Program-made: the position numbers and the translations under genes | Shown here: in pieces, positions 7,776-16,900 of the stretch | Layout: each line of letters begins with the position of its first letter | How positions within the stretch are numbered: the first letter of the stretch is position 1 | The notes under the pieces: generated by a model | Seen by the model: the letters and a program-made list of their open reading frames with translations, nothing else | The model's database searches: none | What the model was told of the DNA's origin: nothing | Source: Sergeia podlipaevii | Lineage: Eukaryota > Euglenozoa > Kinetoplastea > Trypanosomatida > Trypanosomatidae | Length of the DNA stretch: 17,546 bases | Direction of reading: 5' to 3' | Assembly: GCA_030849805.1 (NCBI GenBank) | Contig: JASANZ010001821.1 | Coordinates: 1-17,546 of the forward strand

Positions 7776-10700
7776 ATGCCCTCGTGTCCGGACTGTGGGT
7801 TGGTGTTTAACACTGCGTACAACGTGCAGGCCCATCGCAGAAGCGGCGCTTGCTATCAGCCCCCTGCCCAATCTGCCTCGGTTCCACCCTCCATACCGCT
7901 CGTAAATGCGAGACCGCCGCGATACACCACTGCCCGTCCCCCAGGTATGAGCCAGTCCTACGAATACACTCGACAAGCTCCCAAATATAGTGGTGTAGGC
8001 GTACGGCTTGGCACGAACGCAACAGAGAGGGATATTGATGAGCTCTTGGAGCTGCAGCGCTCACAGCAAGAGGAGGAAAACGCGCGGCGAGAGAAGGAGC
8101 TACTTGATCAGCAAGTCAACCTGGTTCTCCCCGCCCGCCAAGCTCAGCTGCAGCAGACCCAGGAACAGCTCAAGGACCAGGTGATGCAGCTCAAGCTGAA
8201 CCTCATCACTCAGCAGCAGGCGCAGACGCAAGGCCAAGACATGCATCTAGAATACCTCAAGAACGAAGTTTCCGCCGTTCGTGAAACACTTGGTGCGCTT
8301 GCTCGACAACAGCAGATTGTGCCTTTGCACTGGCCAACCGATCCGTCTCTCCCCCCTATTCAGGATGGCAAGGAGCAGTCCCGTTCCAAGAATCGCAGCA
8401 AGGGCCAGAAACTCACCAAGAAGCACAAGAACGCCAGCGGCAAAAACAGCAAGAGCAGTCATTCCTCACGTAGTAAACAGGGAGATGTTCGCAAGAGCGG
8501 TCACCACCGACATCACAACCGTCGCCACGATCGTGATGGCTCTCGAGGCAGCAGTACTGAGGGGGGTGCTGAGTGCCGCAGCGGCGGAAAGCGTGATGTC
8601 AGAAAGAAGAGGGGCGTCTACTCATCTAGTGATAGCGAGCGCTCCTTCCTATCTGTGTCGGACCCTCCTTTCTCTTCATCTTCGTCCTTGTCAGCCTCAT
8701 CACGGTCTTCTCCTTCACACCAACAGACGAAACGCTTTGCGCGCAGCACTGGTACACCGTCCCGCCTGTACTCCAAGAAGGAAATGCGAGCGAGCAACAG
8801 CCCCGCACGCAGGCCCAACTCGGAGCCACCGCATTCCACGGGTCCAACCACGGCGGCAATGCATGAGTTCACTATGGGGATGCGTGAGATGATGAATGTA
8901 ATGCGGCAGGAGATTTTGTATCTACGCCAGGGCGTTGACCCTGCTGCTGCTGCGGAGGCCATGCTACCTTTCCCTGCGCGCTCAGCCCTCACCCCCGGTA
9001 TACACACTCTTCTCCTGGGTTCACTAGACGGTGTTGATCTCAGCATCCCCATTGAAGACGTAGAGGTGTGCGTGCGTACTTACTACCTCTTCAAGCACAA
9101 ATGCGGCGAGTATGTGCTTGAGCCCTGTGGGGAGCACCACTTTCAGAAGAGAACAAATCAGCCACTGGTACGCATGAGCAGCACCATGATTCTGTTCACC
9201 ACACCGGCTATTGAGTTTACTGTGAATAAGGCAGGGGACATGCACGTATTTGCTCTGCAGCTGAATTACAGGGGGCGGCTGATGTACTGGGCCACTATTT
9301 TTACCCGAGAGACGGGAACGTGGAAGGAGGGCCTCCGCAGCAGTCCTTTCGACCTTGCAGCGGGTGTGCAGTCTCAAGACAACATGGTGGAAGGCACCTC
9401 TCTGTGTGGCAAGCTAGAGGCAGACGAGCGCGACATTCTTGCTCAAGCCGATGAGCTCCTGGGGAAAGGGAAGAAACAGCAGCAGAGCAACAATGACGCT
9501 GCCAATGTTGCCAGCAAGGGCAAAGTAACAGCGGATAACAACAGCGTGAGCAGCACTGGCATAAGTGAAGGCAGTGACGGCGCTGGTACCTCACTCCTTC
9601 CGCAGCTTTCTCCGAGAGGCGCATCCTCACCCAGCGGTCTGTCGCCCACTGCCCCGTTTGGTGTGTCTCCAGCAAATCTGCAAGTACTCCTTGAGCAACT
9701 TGCTGCTCAGCAGCAAAAGCGGCAGCAACAACCTGTGGAGAAGCAGATCAAGCACACACCACGTCCTCCTCCCCCAGCAACTCAGATGCCACCGGAGAAG
9801 CCAAGGGATCCCTCTCCGCCGCCTATGCCTCAAGTGCAATCGCCTCAACCTGAGGAAGATCCGCCTCAGCAGCAGCAACCTCATCCTTCACAGCCTTCAC
9901 CCCCTTTGATGACTCCGCAACCACCTCCACCCACCTCTCTAGCGACGCCTCAGCCAATGAAGCGGATCTCCTCCATTATTGTAAACTCTCCACACGTCCA
10001 CCGCACTACTTCGCCCACCACCGCGAGTCCTGTCCCTCAGCGAGCCCTGTTCCCTGTGGGCATGTATGCACTCCGCCCCGCATTGGATGCCAAAGGCAAC
10101 CTCACAGTGCCCAACGGGTACAAGGATGGAAAGACGGAGCCCACGATGCAACTCGCTACATTTGAAGCTACTGCCGTACGGAAGAACTCAGGCAAGCCGG
10201 TCACAGCAGCCAGCATCATTGGACTTCCTGAAGGTGCATCTGGCGAAGAGGGCGGGGACCGCAAGAGTAGTCCAGAGGGACCAAAGAAGTTGGCAGGTCA
10301 CGGACCCAACAAAGACATTGTGGGCTTGACTATTGACGGAGCTGTCGGTATCCCGCTTGACGCTGCATGCGCACGCGTCTTGGTGTACCTGGTCACCATT
10401 ACTCCACCTGACGGAAGCGGCGCAGCCGACCAGTCCCCCGCTGGGCATCCAGACCTCACCGACCCGCAAGTCTTCATGCGGGAACCCAACATGATTGCGT
10501 ATCAAACATTCAACTCAAACATTGCGGAGCCTCAGTTTGCCCTTAAACTGGACTGCCACTCAGATGCGCACACACATGCAGTAGTGATTATCGAGTACAT
10601 CACAGCCACTAAGGAGGCTCCTATTTCTCTTGGGCATTGCTGCCTCCCCGTACACACGCGGACCCTCGCAGGAAACTATTGCTCTCGCGTGCGCTTGGGT

Positions 10701-11873
10701 GACCCACGCCGCTCACAAGAACGCGCGATTGATGGCACACGTCCCGCTGACCGCATTTTGGAAGAGCAGCGCAGGCTAACGGAGAAGTACACACAGTCCC
10801 AGCTAGAGTGTAGCGTCGATGCACAGGCACTCCGCAACGGACTGACTGTCCCGCCCAAGCGGAGGGCAGAGTACGTACCGATGGGGTATCTCATTTGGCG
10901 CCTTGATAGCAACAGTGCGAAGGCGCCTTTTGTCGACATGCCCCCACAGCAACCTCCACCGTCACAGCAGGAAGTGTACCTCATCCAGTCGAGACGAAAG
11001 ATACCGAGCAGCACACCGGAGTCGAGAGGTGTGAAGACACAGGAAAAGGCCGACGAGCTGTTCTTTGACAGTGCCACTGCCCTCACCGATAACATTTCGT
11101 TCATGGCACCGTTCTCCCCTCAGAGGGGCTTCTTTATGAAAATAGAAGGCATTCGTGGTTTGCGTCCTGAGTTACCTGACAGCGAACCCGCCATGTATGT
11201 GGCCGCGGTCCGCATCCCGCACGTGAAGTTGAGTGGCAAGCCTGTGCACTTCACAATCATACCCAACTGGCTGAGCGATGTGGCTGCGCCGCAGTTTAAA
11301 GATCCTCCCATTATCTTTAGTGACTTGGTGTACAACCCCAACACCGTAGCAGTTCTTACCTTGATGAAGTTGACGAACTTGGCCCCTAAAGAAAGAAATG
11401 ACGCGCCACGCTGTGATGCGATTGGGTGGACGCTCAGCAGGCTCTTCCTTGATGCACCTAATATGATGCGCCAAGGTCGCTTTGTGCTCCCGTGGATGAA
11501 GGGCGAGGTGCCCCCTCACATCATCGCTGAACTTAAAAATGTAACAATCGACAAGGTGTTTGTTGGCAATTTTCGTGAAAACAAGATCGGTTATCTGGAG
11601 CCCGCGGCAACGGTGACGCTTGCGCAAGGAGACCCCGCTATAGCTGTGCAGCTCTGTGATGATGCTCCGGGCAAGCCCCAGATACGCCCCTTGCTGATTC
11701 CGCATCGCCTGGTGGATAACTATCCAATGGTGCGTGAAGAGGGCACGATAGGGATGTCGCTGCGAGCACAAAATGAAGAAAAACTTGGCGGCGGTAATCC
11801 ACGCCAGCTGCTGGCACGTGTGAACGGCGCCGTGCAAGCGTTCTTCTCGCGTGTTGGCACGGGAGAACTGTAG
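7776..11873 (+). CDS. C2HC zinc-finger, coiled-coil protein with three C2-like modules (1365 aa; CCDC17-like architecture)
   Basis: The start chosen is the first ATG in the frame. The frame is open further upstream (to 7608) but offers only a GTG and reads through a microsatellite and a polypyrimidine tract. From the N-terminus: a C2HC finger, C4-x2-C7-x12-H20-x5-C26; a Gln/Glu-rich coiled coil (~83-182); a Lys/Arg/Ser/His-rich linker (~195-355); a short helix (~363-390); and a first beta-rich module (~405-515). Next come a Gln/Pro-rich linker (~565-760), a second module (~847-1045) and a third (~1118-1265). Each module opens with a C2-like first strand (LTIDGAVGIP and MKIEGIRGLRPE in the second and third). 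The second and third also carry a late C2-type strand (LGHCCLPV, IGWTLSRLF). I see no calcium-binding Asp clusters. An N-terminal Cx2C...H...C finger followed by coiled coil and C2-like region resembles metazoan CCDC17, a motile-cilium protein. That link is inference. A role as a cytoskeletal or flagellar scaffold is plausible but unproven. Confidence 0.85.
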   Translation: MPSCPDCGLVFNTAYNVQAHRRSGACYQPPAQSASVPPSIPLVNARPPRYTTARPPGMSQSYEYTRQAPKYSGVGVRLGTNATERDIDELLELQRSQQEEENARREKELLDQQVNLVLPARQAQLQQTQEQLKDQVMQLKLNLITQQQAQTQGQDMHLEYLKNEVSAVRETLGALARQQQIVPLHWPTDPSLPPIQDGKEQSRSKNRSKGQKLTKKHKNASGKNSKSSHSSRSKQGDVRKSGHHRHHNRRHDRDGSRGSSTEGGAECRSGGKRDVRKKRGVYSSSDSERSFLSVSDPPFSSSSSLSASSRSSPSHQQTKRFARSTGTPSRLYSKKEMRASNSPARRPNSEPPHSTGPTTAAMHEFTMGMREMMNVMRQEILYLRQGVDPAAAAEAMLPFPARSALTPGIHTLLLGSLDGVDLSIPIEDVEVCVRTYYLFKHKCGEYVLEPCGEHHFQKRTNQPLVRMSSTMILFTTPAIEFTVNKAGDMHVFALQLNYRGRLMYWATIFTRETGTWKEGLRSSPFDLAAGVQSQDNMVEGTSLCGKLEADERDILAQADELLGKGKKQQQSNNDAANVASKGKVTADNNSVSSTGISEGSDGAGTSLLPQLSPRGASSPSGLSPTAPFGVSPANLQVLLEQLAAQQQKRQQQPVEKQIKHTPRPPPPATQMPPEKPRDPSPPPMPQVQSPQPEEDPPQQQQPHPSQPSPPLMTPQPPPPTSLATPQPMKRISSIIVNSPHVHRTTSPTTASPVPQRALFPVGMYALRPALDAKGNLTVPNGYKDGKTEPTMQLATFEATAVRKNSGKPVTAASIIGLPEGASGEEGGDRKSSPEGPKKLAGHGPNKDIVGLTIDGAVGIPLDAACARVLVYLVTITPPDGSGAADQSPAGHPDLTDPQVFMREPNMIAYQTFNSNIAEPQFALKLDCHSDAHTHAVVIIEYITATKEAPISLGHCCLPVHTRTLAGNYCSRVRLGDPRRSQERAIDGTRPADRILEEQRRLTEKYTQSQLECSVDAQALRNGLTVPPKRRAEYVPMGYLIWRLDSNSAKAPFVDMPPQQPPPSQQEVYLIQSRRKIPSSTPESRGVKTQEKADELFFDSATALTDNISFMAPFSPQRGFFMKIEGIRGLRPELPDSEPAMYVAAVRIPHVKLSGKPVHFTIIPNWLSDVAAPQFKDPPIIFSDLVYNPNTVAVLTLMKLTNLAPKERNDAPRCDAIGWTLSRLFLDAPNMMRQGRFVLPWMKGEVPPHIIAELKNVTIDKVFVGNFRENKIGYLEPAATVTLAQGDPAIAVQLCDDAPGKPQIRPLLIPHRLVDNYPMVREEGTIGMSLRAQNEEKLGGGNPRQLLARVNGAVQAFFSRVGTGEL

Positions 11874-13317
11874 GAGGGAGAGAGAGGGCGTTGCTGAGCA
11901 GGCGTGTCGGTGCCGGGAGTCATAAGGAATGGATATGTGCTTGCTCGTATGTACGTGTGTGAGTTACCGCTCGTGCCCACCTTCATGAAATGTGTCTGTG
12001 AAGGGAGAATAGAATATTCACGATGGCGATTTATCTATATGCGTGTAGAAGCAGAGGGTAAAAGGAGCGAAAAGAAAACGAAAAACGAAATCGATTATTC
12101 TGCTTAGCGTGCCTTATGCTCAACAAACTTTAGGAAAACAGGATAACGAGAAAGAAACATAGTTACTTGGTTCAGTACTTTTTGTTTTTTTAATAGTTAT
12201 TTTTCATTTTAAAAAGGCATTCTCTAAAGAAGGAAAGAGGAAATGAAAGCTATACTTTGGCAATCGGCGTAAAGGGAAGCAATATTACTAAGATGCTGAT
12301 CCTTTTGCAGTGCCTATGTCTTTCTACAACTCTTATTTCCTTTGTTATTACTTTTATTTTATTTTTGTATATATGTTTTTTCTTTGGTTTTATTTATATT
12401 TTTTACTTTCTTTTGAGAGGCGTTTAATATTGTTAGCATCTCGGTGGACCACTATCCACATCTCCCCTCCTTTCTTTTCTGGCAACACTTTGCCACTTCA
12501 TATTGCATTTCGACGTATATAGCATAAAGGCCAGATTTATTTACCATCTATGTATTTATCTACGTTGATACGTTGAAGGTCATTAAGTATTTTTGATGTG
12601 TGAATACCTGTTTACTTTTTTTTAGAGAAAGAAAATTTTGAAACAACCATGTAAAAGGATCCATGCTTCTATTCTTATCATTTACTATATGTACCTTGAG
12701 CTTGGCGTCTTCTCTATTTTATTTCTTCTTTGTATTTGGCTATTCCTCCCCCTCTTCTTTTTTTCTCTTCCTGTATATGTGTATGATGTGTAATTGTACC
12801 GCTTTGATCCGCTATGTTTTCCCAGTTTATGTACCAATATCTTTTAAAAAAAGTGAGACCATGTAGGTTAGCATGCTAATCCACTATGTTCATTCTTGAG
12901 GGGAGAGAAAGGCCAAAAATGAGTCTTTTAAAAGGTAGAGTATTCGTATATACCAGTACAACTATGTGATCAATACTTGTATAGGTGTGTATATTTGTTT
13001 ATATTTTGGTTTCCCAGTGATTACAATTTTTCTTTTATTTTGCTTTCTTATGTATTGCTATTATTATTACTATTTTGTGCTATCACACTTTGCATTAGTT
13101 GCTCTTGTAGTGCTGAACGTATCTTTCCTTACTCCTCTAATATGCTTTTCTTTTATTGTGCATGTGTGAGAGAAAGATCTTGTAATTTTTCTTTAAGAAA
13201 AAGATAATACATCACTAATCCAGTCTAATTGCTAAGAAAGGGGGAAAGAAAAATAGGACGCCAAAGGGAGAGGAAGCTACTTGGCACCATTTGTCTTTTT
13301 GAGTTGAAAGCAAATTA

Positions 13318-13341
13318 GTGCAGCACATTCATGTGCTGCAC
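13318..13341 (+). other. Perfect stem-loop (10-bp stem, TTCA loop) in spacer
   Basis: The left arm GTGCAGCACA and the right arm TGTGCTGCAC are exact reverse complements around the tetraloop TTCA. The GC-rich stem stands out in an AT-rich spacer. It lies 577 bases before the FUSC-like start and about 1.45 kb after the zinc-finger stop. It is probably transcribed, either in the 3' UTR of the upstream gene or in the discarded intergenic RNA. The sequence alone does not assign it to a known RNA family. Confidence 0.6.
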
Positions 13342-13433
13342 GACATCGGTTACTTACCCATGCTATTCCTACCAAGGAGATGGACTTGGCGATCTTGTCA
13401 ACGATTCATTAGCAACGCATGACAACTTAAATT

Positions 13434-13452
13434 TCTCTCTCTCTCTCTCTCT
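13434..13452 (+). repeat. (TC)n polypyrimidine repeat
   Basis: A TC dinucleotide run of 19 bases is followed by further T-rich DNA to about 13500. It resembles the TC repeat at 3653-3669 upstream of the acylated-protein gene and may contribute to RNA processing signals. Confidence 0.8.
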
Positions 13453-13632
13453 GTGCACGTGGTTTTCTCTCTTTTTTTATTTCCTCTTTTGTTGTAATTT
13501 TAATGTGTGCCACGTCGTATACTCAAGGACTATTTGACTTCAATGTGAATCCTCTTTCTCATTCATATAGCAAGCCATTACAGTGAATACATACCAGTAG
13601 ATCTTGTGCATCGTAGTGGGGATAAATTGGCC

Positions 13633-13694
13633 TTCACTATTTTTGATTTTCTCTCTTTTCGTGACCTTTTTTTTGTGTGTGTGCATCTTGGGAG
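13633..13694 (+). promoter_or_regulatory. Candidate trans-splice acceptor upstream of the FUSC-like gene
   Basis: A T/C-rich stretch (13633-13676, with a run of eight T) is followed, after a GT-rich segment, by the first AG at 13693-13694. No ATG lies between it and the start at 13918. A second, shorter T/C tract at 13829-13852 with AG at 13858-13859 is an alternative that would give a 58-base leader. Confidence 0.4.
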
Positions 13695-13917
13695 TGGCTA
13701 TCCAACAACAGAGTTGGTAGTGGTGGAAGTATCAACGGCATAGAGCACTTGTGTCTGTGTGCGCGTGTGTGCAAGTGACGAGGAGCACAACAAGGTATTC
13801 AATTTGTGTTAAGAGCGACTGACGATTATCTTTTTGGTTCTTTATTGTTCTCTAAAAAGTAGTATTGATTCTTTTCTTGGAAAAGGGTAGTGGTATCGCT
13901 TTGGAAGAGGGTCAGAG

Positions 13918-16900
13918 ATGGATGGAGTTAACTTTACGGACCTTCTTCGCCATCGATCGACGGACTCTCTGTATAAGCATGATCTGGAGTCATACAGTAG
14001 CAGCTTCGCGGCCAATGGTAAACCGCGTTCAGGCGTGGGTAGCAGCCAATGCAAGTCATTTGACGAAAACGAAAAACATGATCTGGCGTCACACACGGGT
14101 AATGAGAGTGAGGCGATCGAAGTGATCATGGGAAGGCCAGCTCTTGATGCCCATACGAACCTCAGCAACGACACTACCAGTTATTTCACTTTCCTTCGTG
14201 CGCTTCAGTATCCAGAAGTGTACATGCCGATTTTCTATGCTGCCCGCATCACGCTCATGGTTGCACTTCCTCTAGGCTTGCTTGGGCGGCATCCCAAAGT
14301 ACAAAATCACTTCCCAGCCCACGTTGTGATCCCCTTATGGGGCATCGTTGACTGCCGCTACACAGTTGGGGAGCAGATTGCAACCACTATTGTCACCTGT
14401 CAAACTGCGCTTTTTGTCATGGCGTGGGGCACTGTTAACAATTCCTGGAGCTTACTTGCGCACCCTAGCGCGTGGTGGTGTGCAGTGTTCTTTGCTGTAT
14501 TTGCTTTTTCCATGTTTGGCGATGTGCGCTGCAAACGGTTGGTCGTCCTCATGTCCGTTATGATTTTGCAAATGGAAAACCTTCCAGGCGGCACTGCAAT
14601 GCATTACGCATTGAATGTGGGGTGTGACATGTTTCTCTCTGCATCGTTTGCATTCTTCCAGTGTCTTTTCCCCGCAAAATCAGTTGCGAAGGGGTGTGAC
14701 GAGCAGATGGCTGGAGGATGGAAACACGTGGGCGTCATTGTGCGAAACGCGGCGAAGGTGTGCTGGTCAGATGATCCCATCGAGCGCGCAGTGGCGCTGA
14801 GCCGCACATCGACAATGCCCTTGCAGAATATTTTTAGAGATATCCCAGGAAAGTTGTTTTTTGTCATGTATGAGTTTTGGGAAAGCACGCTGCGGTTGGA
14901 ACTGCGGAAAGAGCGTGTAGACATTTTGAAGGCGTGCATCCCCAGACTTCATGCTCTTACTGACTGCGCTAGAGCCCTCACCATGAGGCGGGTCTACGAC
15001 ACAAGCAAGGAGAACAGCGCATTGGCTTCGTTCACCTTTGGGCACCGTAATGGTGAACACAACGCGCTAAGATACCCAACAGCAGCCTCATTCGAGCAGC
15101 CAGCCGAGTGCTTAAAGGCCAGAGAGACTCTCGAAGGAGAGGCATTGCCGGAGAAGGGCAACATGAATGAGGAAGGAGATAAAGAGGTGCGCCATAGAGA
15201 GCATGCTGCTGTTATGTGGGATCGCGCGCGTGATATTGCCCGTCAGCCGCTTGAAAATACCTTGGTTGCATTGGATAGCGTGCTGGAGCAGCTCGGCGAG
15301 AACCTAAACCCAGACGCCACGGCACAAAACGTCCCTTTTGATGACCTTCGCGACGCTGCCGCAGAACTTGGGTCTGCGTTGAACAAGATTCACTTTGACC
15401 TTCTGGTACAGAACGAGACCATGGTGGACGCCTTTCATTTTAGCAGTACTATTTTCTTTCATGTCACTATTATTGTCCTTGCAGAGGGACTTGTTGAGTA
15501 CGGCGAGGGCATGAAGAAATTTAACCGCAAACGGTACAAAAGTCAATGGACCCGTATATGGGAGTTCTTTTTTTACGATTACTGGAGCGGCTTCTGGGAA
15601 GAGCTGCCGAAGCGCCTGACATTGGCGACACCACGTGACGTCCGCATGTTCAAGGATGCGATAAAGATGGCGTGTGCGTATAGTGTTGGCGTCATGTTCA
15701 CCGAATACGCAGATCGTGAAAACGTGTACTACTTTGGCATGGCCATTCTGATGGGTGTTGGCTGGCCCACAGCCGGGGATACCATGATTGCCTCAGTTTA
15801 CCGCATTACTGGTATGGTGTGTGCGTGCTCCATTGCATATATTGCTGTGTGGCACACGCCCAATCTTGCTGGCGAACTAGCCATATGTATTGCGGGTGTC
15901 TTCATCTCACTCATCTTCCGTGACCACCCACCTTACTCTCACACGGCTCAGTACTGCTCCATGTTGATCATCACTAATCTTACTAGCGCCTCGCAGAAGA
16001 TGGTGATGTTATCCCGCATTGTGAGTAACTGTTTCACCGTTATGGCCTACTACGCCATTGTTGTGTTTCTCTTTCCTATCGACGTATTCAAAGTCGCCTT
16101 CACTGCAGAAATGGGGGCCATTGTGGAGGTCACCGACCGCTTTAGCCGTCTTGTGGATGTCATCTCTCAGCCACTTAACCCAAACGACACGAATCAGCAT
16201 GATGCAATATTGGTGGAGCTGGATCACGTCAAGGCACGGGGAAACATCATGTGGAACAAAATTAACGCATTTGGGTCCTGGCTGCCCAAGGTGATGGGGG
16301 AACCCACTACACACGGCATGTCGTACCCAACGGCGGAAATGCAAAATGTACTAAGTTCTCTGCGCCGCTTGGCCTCCGCGACGGATATCATAGTGGGTGG
16401 ACTTTACGCGCTTCATCACGTCCGCTACGAGGGCACAGTCCCGCAGTTACGCAAGATGATGAGCGCGCTTGCCCCTGTGATGCGCAAGGTGGATGTGCGC
16501 AGTCGCATCGTAATGCAAGACTTCATTGATGCTCTGGTCATGCCATACGAGTGGTCCCCCATTGTGGCTACCCAGCACTTCTCGGAGTTTTTGGAGCTGA
16601 ACGACGATTTGCACCGGAGTTTTTTCACAGTGCATTGGCGCCACATCAAGACACTGCGTAACAAGTTTCATAAAGGGGTGATGGCTCGTACCTTCGCTGC
16701 GGCTGCCTCGTCCAATCTGATGCCGCCAGGCTCTTTCACTTCGTTTGACGCGATGCGTAGAAACAGCGATGTCAAAGCAGCACCTGGAGCACCTACGAGG
16801 CGCGCGAGTAACAGCAATTCGTCAGTGATGTCACCTTATCTCCCTCTTGGGCCAGCTTCTCAGCAATCGCAGCAGCAGCGGTCTACCAACCCTATGGTCG

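Larger units (their letters stand above)
11874..13917. other. Intergenic spacer: 3' UTR of the zinc-finger gene and 5' UTR of the FUSC-like gene
   Basis: About 2 kb without a supportable gene. After a GA-rich start it is AT-rich with T-runs. It includes the 12-base palindrome TTAGCATGCTAA (12868-12879), a perfect hairpin (13318-13341) and a TC repeat (13434-13452). Open frames around 12310-12522, 12663-12866 and 12966-13207 give Phe/Tyr/Leu-rich strings typical of T-rich DNA and are not called. Base composition becomes less AT-rich from about 13680 to the start of the next gene. Confidence 0.7.

Noticed and set aside
8360..8840. SR-protein-like Arg/Ser/His region suggesting a splicing factor
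   Set aside because: RS dipeptides are few and mixed with Lys and His; no RNA-recognition motif is present; a disordered linker explains it better.
11172..11837. 221-codon open frame on the minus strand
   Set aside because: It lies entirely inside the C2-like coding region, has no domain-like sequence, and the whole window is one + strand unit.
12868..12879. 12-base palindrome TTAGCATGCTAA
   Set aside because: Short, no loop for a stable hairpin, and palindromes of this size are expected occasionally by chance.
12310..13207. Several 67-76 codon + strand open frames that look hydrophobic
   Set aside because: Products are Phe/Tyr/Leu strings from T-rich spacer; no conserved pattern; overlapping frames give the same impression.
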